A DNA stretch of 64,000 bases from Solanum dulcamara. Lineage: Eukaryota > Streptophyta > Magnoliopsida > Solanales > Solanaceae. The DNA lies in the NCBI RefSeq assembly GCF_947179165.1, contig NC_077245.1, forward strand, positions 27,166,240 through 27,230,239. The letters run 5' to 3'. Shown in pieces: positions 47,669 to 57,986 of this stretch (within the stretch, counting starts at the first letter, position 1; every line of letters begins with the position of its first letter). The position numbers and the translations under genes are program-made. A model generated the notes under the pieces. That model was not told the DNA's origin. It saw nothing but the letters and a program-made list of their open reading frames with translations, and searched no databases.

Positions 47669-48532
47669 GGGTTCTATGAGATGTTCATCTTTAGTCAGCT
47701 CGAGCATGCCTAAGATCCTTATTTATAGGTGTTCTCTAAACTTTTAAAAGGAAATTTATCTTTTATTGAGACTATTATAAACTGAATGCATGATTCGTTT
47801 AAATTTCCATGTTGCACGAACTATTAACAATGTGGTATATCATATCCCCTTTGTTGTTCTACATCTTTTCCTTATTCTGCTAGACCAGTTAGCTCTCCTA
47901 CCATGCAATCGTTTGAGCCTAATTTTATAGATTATAGTAGCTGCGCAGTGAGATCACTCTTTTTCCTAACTAGAAGTGAATAATATATCTCATGAGGTGC
48001 CTGCCTTCCACTCAAGTACACTTGAAGATGAAATGATGCTTGATTTAAGGTTTCTTGAAATGGATTGTCCAAGTTAGAGGGTTCCATGTGTAACTGATTG
48101 TAACTAACAAATGGCACCATCTGCCTGGGATGATCCATCTCAAGAAACCTTAACTCAGACATCACTTCATCTTCAAGTGTCCTCAAATGGAAGGTCAGCA
48201 ACACAACAGATATATTATGCACCGATAGTTAGGAAAAAAGTGTGACATCAGTAGGAAGACACTATAATCTATAAAATTAGGTTCAAGCAATTGCATGGTA
48301 GGAGAGTTAACTAGTCTAGTAGCATAAGGAGAAGAAGTTGGTACAGTAGAGGGATATGATATTCTACCACATTGTCAATAGTTTGTGCAGCCTGAGAATT
48401 TAAAATAATCATGTATTTAGATAATTATAGTCCTTAAAAAGATAAATTTAACTTATAAAAGTTTAGGTAACACTCATAATAGGGCTCTTGGGCATGATTG
48501 GCTTGATTAGAGATGAACATCTCATAGGACCC
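47669..48532. repeat. ~410-bp inverted duplication of LEUNIG-like 3' part
   Basis: The left arm (47669-48074) and right arm (48121-48532) are reverse complements over their whole length with a 46-bp spacer. The left arm contains exon 3 of the LEUNIG-like fragment. On the minus strand the right arm reads SYEMFISNQANHAQEPYYE where the left arm has a stop, followed by an intron-like stretch ending TTCTCAG and then AAQTIDNVVE. So both arms derive from the same gene, and the right arm keeps the more intact codons. The right arm ends two bases before a gypsy LTR. Confidence 0.85.
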
Positions 48533-49150
48533 ATGTAACGACCTGAAATTTGAGTGTGATGACACTTATCCTTTTCCACCGGACAGGTCAGCCTAAACTG
48601 AACAAATGCGGAAATAAATGTGAAAAGACACTACCAAAAAAATGCCTTTTAGCCACATTTTATTCACGGTTATAAAAACTGTGGCAAACTTAACTAAAAA
48701 GTAAAAAATTCTCTACACATCAGTAACCGTGGCTAAACTCTCGTGGCCAAAATAGGCAGAAAACAAAATTCACTCCCTCCCTTTATTTTTTTATTTTGCC
48801 TTCTTTTCTATTATTTCCCTCTTCTCACAGTCTTTTCCCTCAGTTCACCCAAAATAAACTTCAAAAATATAAATTAGTTTTCTTCCAAATTTACGCCCAA
48901 AATTGAACTTTTCTTCCACATACCTAGCTTCAAATAGCAGCGAAAGTGGTAAATTTACTTCTTCTCAGGTAATAAATCTATTTAGAGTTTTTAAAGTCTA
49001 AATTGAAATAAGGGTTCTATAGTTTTTTATTTATTGAAGTTATGAGCATATAAAATCTGCAATTTGATGTGGTTTGGTGGATTCTCTAGTTGTTAAGAAT
49101 AAGAATTTTTATGGGTTTTCTTAAATCAGTAAGACTAGTTAAATCAGTAA

Positions 49151-49963
49151 GAGATTGTGATCCTCACAATCAGGTTCTGGAAAATCATATACAGAACAAA
49201 GGAGCTTTTTGGTTTTAAGACACTACAAATGTTATTCTCAGGACTTGTGTTAGGATCAATATTTTACAATCTTGAAGATGATTTAGTTGGAGCACAAGCA
49301 AGAGTTGGCTTATTTGCATTCATCTTGACATATCTGTTGTCAAGCACACCAGAAGCATTACCAATATTCTTGCAAGAAAGGGAAATTCTAATGAAAGAAA
49401 CTTGTTGTGGGAGTTATAGAGTTTCATCCTATGCTATAGCCAACAACCTTGTCTACTTGCCATTTCTGTTGATTCTTGCATTGCTTTTCTCAACCCCATT
49501 ATACTGGTTGGTTGGTTTAAACAAAGAGTTTATGGCATTCATAAAATTTTTTATTACTAATTTGGCTCATTCTATACACAACAAACTCAATTGTTGTGTG
49601 TTGTAGTGCCTTGGTACCAAACTTCATCATTGGAAACTCATTAGTTTGTGGTATGATGGGATCATGTGCATTGTTCTCTGGTTATTTGTTTCAAAGAATG
49701 AAATACCAAATTATTGGATTGTGATGCATTATGTATCACTTTTTAAGTACCCTTTTGAAGGGTTCTTGATTAATGAGTTTTCTGGTTCTGGAAAGTGCTT
49801 ACAATACATGTTTGGGATATGTTTGGTTAGTGGTGAACAAGTACTAAAAGAGGAAGGATATGGTGGTGAAGAAAGTAGAAGGAAGAATTTGTTCATTATG
49901 TTTTGTTATATCTTGCTTTATAGGTTCATTTCTTATGTAATTCTTAGAATTAGATGTTCTTAA
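49151..49963 (+). pseudogene. captured ABCG half-transporter membrane-domain fragment
   Basis: ABCG (WBC) half-transporters export lipids, hormones or secondary metabolites across the plasma membrane. The frame opens EIVILTIRFWKIIYRTKEL and continues FGFKTLQMLFSGLVLGSIFY, then GLFAFILTYLLSSTPEALPIF, QEREILMKET and LVYLPFLLILALLFSTPLYW, the first helices of the ABC2 domain. A local frame change gives CCSALVPNFIIGNSLVCGMMG, then the first frame resumes with PNYWIVMHYVSLFKYPFEGFLINEF and ends normally at TAA. The ATP-binding half is missing. It resembles the ABCG4/8/10 type. Two compensating indels lie between about 49575 and 49690. Confidence 0.88.
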
Positions 49964-50183
49964 GGAGGATTCAAAAGAATCAAATTGTAAGTTCCACAAG
50001 TCACTTATACAAAATACACAAAAGTTATTTGTTGTAATGCTATATGAACTTTGCATTTTTTTAAAGGAACTTTTACTTTGATTGTTGTTCAGGGTGAGGA
50101 GAAACTAGAAATCAAAAGGAAAAAAAATCCATTTTCTTGAAATGTTTTTCAGTAATTTCTCTTACTGTTTTCTCTTTATTTTC

Positions 50184-50215
50184 CGTGGGAGTTCACTGGG
50201 TTTGTTGTTGTTGTT
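50184..50215 (+). mobile_element. 3' tip of a TS-type SINE
   Basis: TGGGAGTTCACTGGGTTTG followed by TTG repeats equals the last part of the TS SINE at 79-206. No upstream SINE blocks are present, so it is a very short relic or a chance match inside the CACTA. Confidence 0.4.
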
Positions 50216-50392
50216 ACTGCTCAATTGGATCCCCTTTGCCAAAATATGATCTACTGTGTATATTTAAGATCCCATGACGAGGTTCGTGTCTCTGCCATGG
50301 GTGTGTAGGTGGTAATGTTTGTCTTTCGAATGCTTTTGGAATGCCTAGACATTGAACTAGTCATGCGAATCTTGATATCTCTAGTAATGTTT

Positions 50393-50512
50393 CATCAATG
50401 TGTTGAAGACTTATAGAAACATGTAGAAACCTTGAAAGAAAAGCTGACCGGATATGAAAAGACCAAAGAACAACTTGAGGAGACCAAGATGAGTTACATG
50501 CTATACTTTTGT
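50393..50512 (+). pseudogene. relic of a CACTA-encoded coiled-coil protein
   Basis: The + strand reads HQCVEDL, stop, KHVETLKEKLTGYEKTKEQLEETKMSYM. A short heptad-like, charged helix at this place, near the right end of the element, is typical of the last exon of plant CACTA accessory or transposase proteins. Too little remains for a firm assignment. Confidence 0.4.
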
Positions 50513-51535
50513 TGGATATTTTGGTAAACACTGCTACTGTACTTTGAGGCAGGCTATTGCTGCATTTTTTTAGCCAAAATTGATGCTCAATTAATGTATT
50601 TGTACCAGAATATTGCATGGAAATAATTGCAATTTTTTTTGAAAAAACCTTCGTAGTTTTGCCATGGTTCAACCGTGGCTAATACACACAAAAGACCGTG
50701 GCTACCTAAATGTTACCACAGATGACAAAACTGTGGCTAATTTACTGGCGATGCTCGTTATAGGCATGCTAACAACCGTGGGTAAGGTACCGTGGCAAAG
50801 TAGTGTTAGCCACGGTTTTGTTAACATTTAGCCACGGTTTTACGCATGGCTAATAGCCATGTTTTTTTGTAGTGAGAGTTTAAAATAGGCAATTTAAAAG
50901 ATAATAGCGGAAAAATTAGTCAACTACAAAATCCCCAACAGACTAGCTGTCACATGTACAAGTCTTTAAATACAAGATACTAAAATAAATACAAGTCTTA
51001 ATCTTTGTATCTCGAATAGAACAAGGTAAAAGTAAAGAGGTACAGGAAAGATGGCCGACATCAACATATACCTCTCGAATCGCCTTTGAAAGCCTCGGAT
51101 TAAAGAAAAGAGAACCGGATCACAGTTCTGACTCAGAACCTACAAGAGTGTAGATAGCAAGGTATAAGTACCATCGACACGGTACCCAGCAAGCGAACAA
51201 TTAAGACTAAGCTAATAAAATATGCGTACTGCTGTCACACCATCCTACTCCTCAGACTACAACCTGCATAGAAATCACTCCAGTCTAATAGTTCTAACAG
51301 CACAAGTACATATATATCAACAACATAACAACTCTAGTCTTAGTCGAATCACAATAGTCAATAATATAGATTAGGGGAATATCAGAGGTAAAATAATCCA
51401 CAATGACAAAAGATGTATGATGCAATGTAGTGCAATGCAATGTCACATATAGTGATGCATGTCTGTCCTAAATGATATATATCTGCTGACTCGTAGGTCG
51501 GAACCTATGAGGACCACACATAGACCAAGAATCTG

Positions 51536-51655
51536 CCGGAACCATTTTCCTTTGGCACACATTTAAATCTTCGGAACCATTTCCATTTGGCATCGTCAGA
51601 ACCATTTTCCTTCGGCATAATCATCTCTCGCCGGAACCATTTCCCTTTGACATAA
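51536..51655 (-). repeat. LTR minisatellite, four units of GGAACCATTT type
   Basis: Four copies of CGGAACCATTTTCCTTTGGC-like units, spaced 24-35 bp. They lie about 750-870 bp from the LTR 3' end once the CACTA is removed, the same place as the unrelated minisatellite in the 12521 element. Confidence 0.85.
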
Positions 51656-53345
51656 TCCTCAAATCAAATTCCATCTTAAAGTATTGAAACCAATACAAAT
51701 AGGCAATGTTAAGGTAAAACACAAAGATGGAATGTTATATTCAATAAGTCACAACTCATATCACGACAATATATTCAAGTATTCACAATGAGCTAAAGGT
51801 CAATTCAAATTGAACACAAAATGTTAAATCATCTCATTTGCCATTTATTACCCCATTCTTTGTTATAAAGTTCAATTGAATAATCAAATAGTCCCAAATT
51901 TCTTTCCACTACTCCTCAACACATAAAACACGAATACATGATCCTACAAGCTTAAGCAAAGGTTTAGAAATTCACTTGCCTCGAATTAATCCTGAACTAC
52001 TCTGGAATCTGAGCTTTTTCCTTACGCTGATGTTCTGATTCAATATAATCTATTCAAATATACAATCCCAATAGGAATACAAATCTTATGACACCCAAAT
52101 CATCATTTTAGAAAACCGACCTAGAATTGACCTGAAAAACCCAATTCTAAAAATGAATAGAAAATCAAGAAATTTTTACATGAAAACAATCCTTGAAGTA
52201 TTTGAAATCTATTAGGGAAAATAGAATTGAATTTAGACCTAAAATGAGCTCACAATCATCAAAACATTAAAACTTTGGTTTCTTGAAAAACTCCAATTCC
52301 CCAACATTAACACCCTCAATTTGAACTAAGAAATTTTATCAATGGTTAATGTTAAAATCATGATAAAGGAACTTAATGGGCTGATTTCCCCCAAAAATCC
52401 TTTAAATATTCGCCTCTGCCGAGCTTCCCAAGGTACAAAAATGGTGAAATTGGATCTAATTCTTGTCTTGGGGTTTAAACACTGCTCTGAGGTTTAATAT
52501 CCTCAGCGAATGAAGCCCACTTACACTGTGAATGCGGAGGCAAACTTAAGGATCCTTTGCAAACGCGATAATTACTCCATGAATGCAAAGAAGGAAAAAA
52601 GCCTACACTCTACGAACGTGGCCTAGGGCCCATGAATGTGGGACTACCAGATTTACCCTTCACGAATGCGGTCACCATCTCTGCGAATATGAAGGGTTAA
52701 ATCCCAAGCACCAGATGACAGCACAGACCTCTAAGTCTCAAAGTCTTGGAATCAACCCTCAGGGTTCATTCAGAATTCCAAGCACACATACTCAACAGAA
52801 TCATCAAAATTTAAATTCGAGGTCTCCTTGTCTAGAAATTCAAAAAGTTACAACTAGACTAAGGCTATAAAAATACTATAATGAGCTCGGGACCTTCAAA
52901 AATTCAACCAATACCACTCCTCGACCTAAAACTATCCCCCGAATCCAATGAAATTATCAAAATTAGATTCCGACCATTAGATCTCCAAAAATTGACCAAG
53001 GTCAAACCTTGGCCTATATTTTTTCAAATTTCCAACTTAAGACCCCAAATATTCGTTACAACTCCAAATCTGATTTTGTAAGCTTTCCTAAACCAAATTC
53101 CATATTCTGGAGCTGTTGAAATTAACGGAATTCCATTTCAATAAACATAGATCCGATTGGTCCCAAATACCATTTTTGAACACTTTAAGCTTTTGAAACC
53201 TCAAAACTTCCAAAATGCAACTTTTTCATAGAATTTCATAAAACCAACACTTGATACTAATCAAAAACAACTCGGGGAAATTATAGGGAGGGATAAAATG
53301 GTTATTTCACAAGAATTTCCAAAAATGACCTTTTGGGTCATTACG

Positions 53346-54430
53346 TTATCCACCACTAAAAACCATTCTCATCCTTGAACATAAAGTAAAAGAAAGTACT
53401 TGAAGCCTCAAAGAAATGTGGATACCAGGCAAATATATTGAACTCTGCCTCTCACGTAGCTTGTCCAACTGTATAGTGCTTCCACTGTACCTTCACTGAA
53501 GCTATCTCATTGGTCCTAAGCTACATACCTGTCTGTCAAGAATTGCTATGGGCTCCTCCTCAAATGTCAACTCTATGCCCAACTCCACCAAAATAAGGGA
53601 GATCATATGAGACTCGTTTGAAACATACTTTTAGAGCATGGAAATATGAAATATCGAATTAACAACTGACAAGCTAGGTGGCAAGGCCAATCTGCAAGCC
53701 ACCTCTTCCACTCATCCCAAAATCTCATATGGGCTAATGAACCAAGGGATAAGCTTGCCCTTTTTCTCGAACTGCATCATGCTCTTCATGGGTGACACTC
53801 ATAGCCAAACATGGTCACCCTCTATGAACTCCAAAGGTTGAACTTTCCTTTTTGCATAGCTCTTCTGCCACCTCTGGATTGTCAAGAGTCTACCCTGAAT
53901 CATACGAACCTGCTCCATAGCATCCCTAAAAAATTTATGTCTAAAGAGTCTATCTCAGCTAAATCGACACTGTTTACCATACAACCCCTCAAATTGGGCC
54001 ATTTGAATATTGGAATAATAATTTTTTCTATAGGCAAACTTCACTAAGGGTAAATGCTGATCCTATCTAGCACCAAAATCGTTAACACAGGCTTGAAGAA
54101 TAACTTCCAATACCTGAATAGTTTAATCGGACTAACCATTAGTCTGTGGGTGAAAAGTTGTACTCATATCAAGCCTAGTACTTAAATTACGCTGTAAAGC
54201 CTATTAAAAGTGTTAAGTAAATAATGAACCCCGATCTAAAATAACGGATATCGGAACATCATGAAACCGAATGATGTGACTGATATATGACTGGGCTAGC
54301 TTCTCCGCTATGTACCTCACCCAAATTGGAATGAATTGCGCAGACTTGGTCAATCTGTCAACAACCACCTATATAGAATTTTTTAGATTGTGTTGATTTG
54401 GAGACTTACCTGAGAGGGAAAACTCAAGTG
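53346..54430 (-). pseudogene. gypsy 3' region with integrase core trace
   Basis: On the minus strand, from the right: PNQHNLKNSI, stop, VVVDRLTKSAQFIPIWVRYIAEKLAQSYI, then FHDVPISVILDRGSLF. These are the first and second catalytic Asp regions of a gypsy integrase. Downstream the frame decays, with pieces of the C-terminal module (for example about 53640-53900). It abuts the LTR 48534-53345. The RT, RNase H and protease that should precede it are missing: at about 54430 it is replaced by an LTR piece in the opposite orientation. Confidence 0.78.
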
Positions 54431-55709
54431 CCGGGTTGATTATTTTTTTTCTTGAGGGATGTGGACCTCTTTAATTTTTTATTAAGTATATTGAACCTTG
54501 TGTGTCATTATGTGAATATAAATTGGTTATGTGTTTCGTATAATTTGTGTATTGTGAATTATTTAATGAGTTCTAATAATGGAAAAGAGAGATAAAAGTT
54601 GAAGTTGTTATAAGTGATATAAGATGTGCTATGAATGATTCAGATGGTTTAATCCACGTACTCATGATGTTGTGTTAATACTATCTGTGTTGGGTTGATG
54701 TTATGAAGGTTACATTCCTATCATTCAGTATTTGTACATATGTATATGCATTGATGCTATACCACTATTGTGATGATTTTTTGTGAGGATGAGAGAAAAT
54801 AGAGAATGGACAACCGGAGCCATGATGGATTCATATTGAGAGGAAATAGGGAGTGGGCCACATGAGCCGTGGTTGATTCATATTGAGAGGAAAAAGGGGA
54901 TAGGTCATATGATCCGTCATAGGTACATAGACTAATAAGTACCTTGTGGGTCACAGTCTGAGATTCTGTGGGTGTGTATCGTTAGAAAAGACATGCAACA
55001 CTCTATATGAAATTGCACTACATTGAATAACACTTCATCCTTGTGTTCCGTTATTCATGAGTGATGATATGATCTTGCGATTGTTGAATTAAGGAAAGTT
55101 TGTGATGATACATAAATGTAAATGTGTTGAGGTGCAAGTTGTGATGATATATACTTATTATGTTCTTATAGAGTGAGAACTATTAGGTTGGTTGATTCAT
55201 TCTATGCAGGATGTAGTTGTGGAGGTTTGGATGGTGTTTGATGGAGTACTTATGTTCTGTAGAGCTTAACTTAGGATTAGATAAGCCTGCTTTATGAGTA
55301 TTATTGTTGTTTGATACTCACTCTCTTTATTTATTTACTTGTGGATGTTACGAGCGCCTTGATTACTCCTTCTCAAGTTCGTCTGAGGCTTGCTTGAGTA
55401 GTTCATGAGGTAGTAGCTTATCACATTAGCAGACATCACTTACTCTCAAATATTTCTTTGTTCTATTCTAGTAATAAAGACATTCAGAATTGTATTTGTT
55501 TTGAATCTTATGTAATAATTAGAGGCTTGTACATATGATGCTATGTTTTGGGGGTGTATTTAAGTTATATTATATTTATCCATAATATTCAAGATATATA
55601 AGTCTTTATTCTATTTTACTTCCACATCTACTCGTTTTGTTGGGTTTTAGGCTAACATGTCTTAGTGGGATAAGACAGGTTCTATCATACCCATTTTTGG
55701 GTTGTCACA
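54430..55709 (+). mobile_element. 3' part of a Tekay-like LTR, + strand
   Basis: The right end GGGATAAGACAGGT...CCATTTTTGGGTTGTCACA corresponds to the end of the 12521-family LTR. The 5' part is missing and the left limit is approximate. It contains its own minisatellite (54791-54930). It lies between an integrase fragment and a gag fragment of minus-strand elements. Confidence 0.7.
54791..54930 (+). repeat. LTR minisatellite, three 47-bp units
   Basis: Units share GATTCATATTGAGAGGAAA, then GGGCCACATGAGCCGT. They lie about 780-920 bp from the LTR 3' end. Confidence 0.85.
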
Positions 55710-57386
55710 TCTTGGAAAGGTGTTACACTAAGCTCTATCATCGTTATGGGCAACCCTTCTACTTGGTTGCACCGCTCCTCTCCCTGCATTACTATTTGCT
55801 CAGCCTCCATAACCTCCCTGATTAGCCTCCTCACACTCTTTGTGGACCTCCTTTGCCATATTACCTCTACCTGCAGGTACCACAACCTTTACCTATTACT
55901 ATGCCTGCCCAAATATTTTATTGTGAGGGCATTCAGTCTTAAAGTGTCCCTACTCACTACAATTAAAACATCCTCGGTCAAGTGAGTGCTTGCTGGCTAA
56001 TGAATAAGAAGCTCCTTGGCCACCCTAAGTCCGATACAATTATGGAACCTCTAAATAACATCTTATAAAAGGGGGCAAAGCTAACTAAATTAGAAAGGAT
56101 AAATACACCTGATGACCAGAACCCTTTGAATAATAACTACTGAAGTTGCCCACATTCTTAGAACTCTTAGCGAATGCCTTAGCCAACCCAACCTGTCGAA
56201 CTCCATCAATTTTCTTCTCATAATTTGTCACTTCATTGAAGCTCTTCCCGACAAAAGTCATACATTCAGATAATACATGCAAGTCAGTATTTAGTACCTT
56301 CACATCAAGACGAATCTCTCCTCCTTAGTGATCACAAGATGAGTAGAATAACGTGACAAAACATGAAATTTAGCTTCATAGGCTGCAACTGACATATTAC
56401 ACCGCTCAAGGGCCAAAAGTGCATCCTTTGATCTCTCAAAGTACGACGAATATAATTTTCCAATAATAGAGCATGGAACTAGCTCTAAGTCAACGTAGGC
56501 AAGATTGATGAATGACATTGCATATAAGCTCTTTGTTATTGTTTGACTTTGCCTTTCTGCTGATAACTCACGAACTTAACACCATGTTATTGCAGAATGT
56601 GAAGCTTATACAGTCTTTCATAACAGTACAAGATAAGCTCGAATACATCCCTACTCTCTGTAATGTGAAACACGGGAGACTTCAATTTCAGAAACTTAGT
56701 CAGTATCTCATATTTTGTTCTAGTCATCACAAAGCCCACTAATAGATGGAAGAACATATCAATGCCAGAAGCCACATCCATCATGGGTTATTAATAGCAA
56801 TAGGCTGAGTACTTGGAGTCTGAATAGTTCATAAAGTGGAGTGGCTCTAGTAACTTCTGACCCACTAAAAAAACTAGCACTTGCATAACCACCTCAGAAT
56901 CCATAAGTTTGAGACCTGTAACCCCAAGCTTGTGGTTCCACCACTGGATTATCATCTTCTTCAACCTCTATCACAATATTTTCCTCATTATGATTATGGG
57001 GTAGGGGAGGTGAGCTCTTCCTTTGTACAGTTTTTGAGCTCTATCCCTGGTGGGTGTTTATATTCCCCTTGCCCTACTCATTCCCCTTCCCCTACTCATT
57101 CCCCTACCTCTGACACTACTATATTCTCTGGCTGCTGATTCCACCGCTGGAACTACTGCCCTTACACCGTTTCTCTATAACACCTATCTGTAAAAATAAG
57201 AGCGAAGGAATTTGGAAACAAATTTGGATCTCTAGATACCAATTGGAGTCATGTTATAGCAAGAAGGAAGAAAGAAGAGACAATTTCCTAAAGCCCCGTA
57301 GACTATTAAAGAAAACTATGGAGGTCTATATCACTCCGCAAGACTCTACTATACCTCTTTTGGGTTGACAAGATCAACAAACCTAG
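55710..57386 (-). pseudogene. gypsy gag with zinc knuckle
   Basis: On the minus strand gag starts near 57170 with RGRGMSRGRGMSRARGI, an Arg/Gly-rich head usual in Tekay gag. The core is split: a segment at 56587-56784, then (56300-56518) FERSKDALLALERCNMSVAAYEAKFHVLSRYSTHLV, equivalent to the LRQ..MSV.EYE..F..LSRYAPH motif. A further segment at 56085-56303 leads to the knuckle near 55925-55980, CFNCSE, stop, GHFKTEC. All parts are in separate frames. It abuts the primer site at 57387, so it belongs to the right-hand LTR. Confidence 0.8.
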
Positions 57387-57399
57387 GGCTTTAATACCA
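57387..57399 (-). other. primer-binding site
   Basis: The minus strand reads TGGTATTAAAGCC, the initiator-Met site with two changes, four bases inside the LTR that begins TGTCATGACCC at 57404. Confidence 0.85.
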
Positions 57400-57986
57400 A
57401 ATTTGTCATGACCCAACCCGCTAGGTGGAACCCACACTAACCCTCTTGTGGGAGAACCAACTATCCACTCTATCACTAATCCATCACCTTTAAGAAACAA
57501 CTCATAATAGATCAACTAAGGAAACAATGTAAAACAAATAAAATATTAAGTTTTCGTAAACACAATCGTTTACCATAACATCTATAGAATTATCCTCCTA
57601 GAAACTAAAAGTCATAGTACTAAAACATCTAAAATGTCAAAGGTAGAGGATGCAACCCCAAACAAGAAATATAAGCATCTAATTGCCTAAAAGTGTCTGA
57701 TTTTGAAAAGATGGACAAAGAAATTGAAGAGAATTCATGGCAACCATGATGAAGTAGCTCACTCTTGGATTCAATGTCATACATCTCACACTTAGGTATA
57801 ATATCAGCTTCCTTAATATGCCCTGTACTCTATAACAATAGAGGAAGTGCAGTATCAGTACAAGACCACCATGTATTAATAGGATCATTAACTAGTTATA
57901 GTTATATGAAATATGAACAAGCAACAAACCAACCTGATTCTCTCATGGAGCCCACACACAAACTGTTAGTGTATTGGCGTGGAACT

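Larger units (their letters stand above)
44543..47713 (+). pseudogene. LEUNIG-like LisH/LUFS N-terminal gene fragment
   Basis: Three short exons join in phase. Exon 1 (44543-44568) encodes MDSWDAQA and part of a Met codon, with donor AT/GTGAGT. Exon 2 (46300-46397) follows TTTCAG and reads MLDEYIYNYSKKG, a TGA stop, then HMTVEILTAKADVVNSTNV, with donor G/GTGAGT. Exon 3 (47628-47713) follows TTTTAG and reads IKSLEELLIELCDGFYEMFIFSQLEHA, then TAA. The pattern matches the LUFS domain (LisH plus extension) that opens plant LEUNIG and LEUNIG_HOMOLOG corepressors, which recruit SEUSS. The WD40 part is absent. The stop in exon 2 and early end make it a pseudogene, or at best a LisH micro-peptide gene. 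Intron 1 is 1.7 kb. The 3' part is duplicated in reverse just downstream. Confidence 0.65.
48629..50874. mobile_element. CACTA element carrying an ABCG gene fragment (Pack-CACTA)
   Basis: It is 2246 bp with CACTACCAAAAAAATG at the left and its inverted partner TTTTTTTGTAGTG at the right, and a 3-bp AGA duplication (48626-48628, 50875-50877). Subterminal regions are dense in GCCACGG/CCGTGGCTA motifs in both orientations (48645-48755 and 50655-50860), as transposase-binding repeats are in CACTA elements. It lacks a full transposase. Inside are an ABCG C-terminal fragment and a coiled-coil relic. It is inserted into the Tekay-like LTR. Confidence 0.92.
48534..53345 (-). mobile_element. Tekay-like LTR, split by a CACTA element
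   Basis: Without the CACTA insertion this is an LTR of about 2563 bp on the minus strand. The + strand begins TGTAACGACCTGAAATTTGA and ends in TTTTGGGTCATTACG. Reversed, its ends match the 12521 family (GTAATGACCC...AAGGTCA at the start, GGACAGGT..CATCACACTC near the end). The sequence beyond it (53346 onward) is the same family's pre-LTR region (GGTTTTTAGTGGTGG), so it is the 3' LTR of a minus-strand element. Confidence 0.85.

Noticed and set aside
47932..48222. 96-codon minus-strand open frame
   Set aside because: It runs through the spacer and both arms of the inverted duplication, so the two halves are antisense and sense of the same sequence. Not a plausible protein.
52583..53081. Two + strand open frames of 95 and 66 codons
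   Set aside because: They are antisense within the Tekay-like LTR 48534-53345 and match its non-coding 5' half.
57306..57515. 69-codon minus-strand open frame thought to be gag
   Set aside because: It crosses the primer site and LTR edge, so it cannot be gag; the RGRG-rich start near 57170 is the better gag head.
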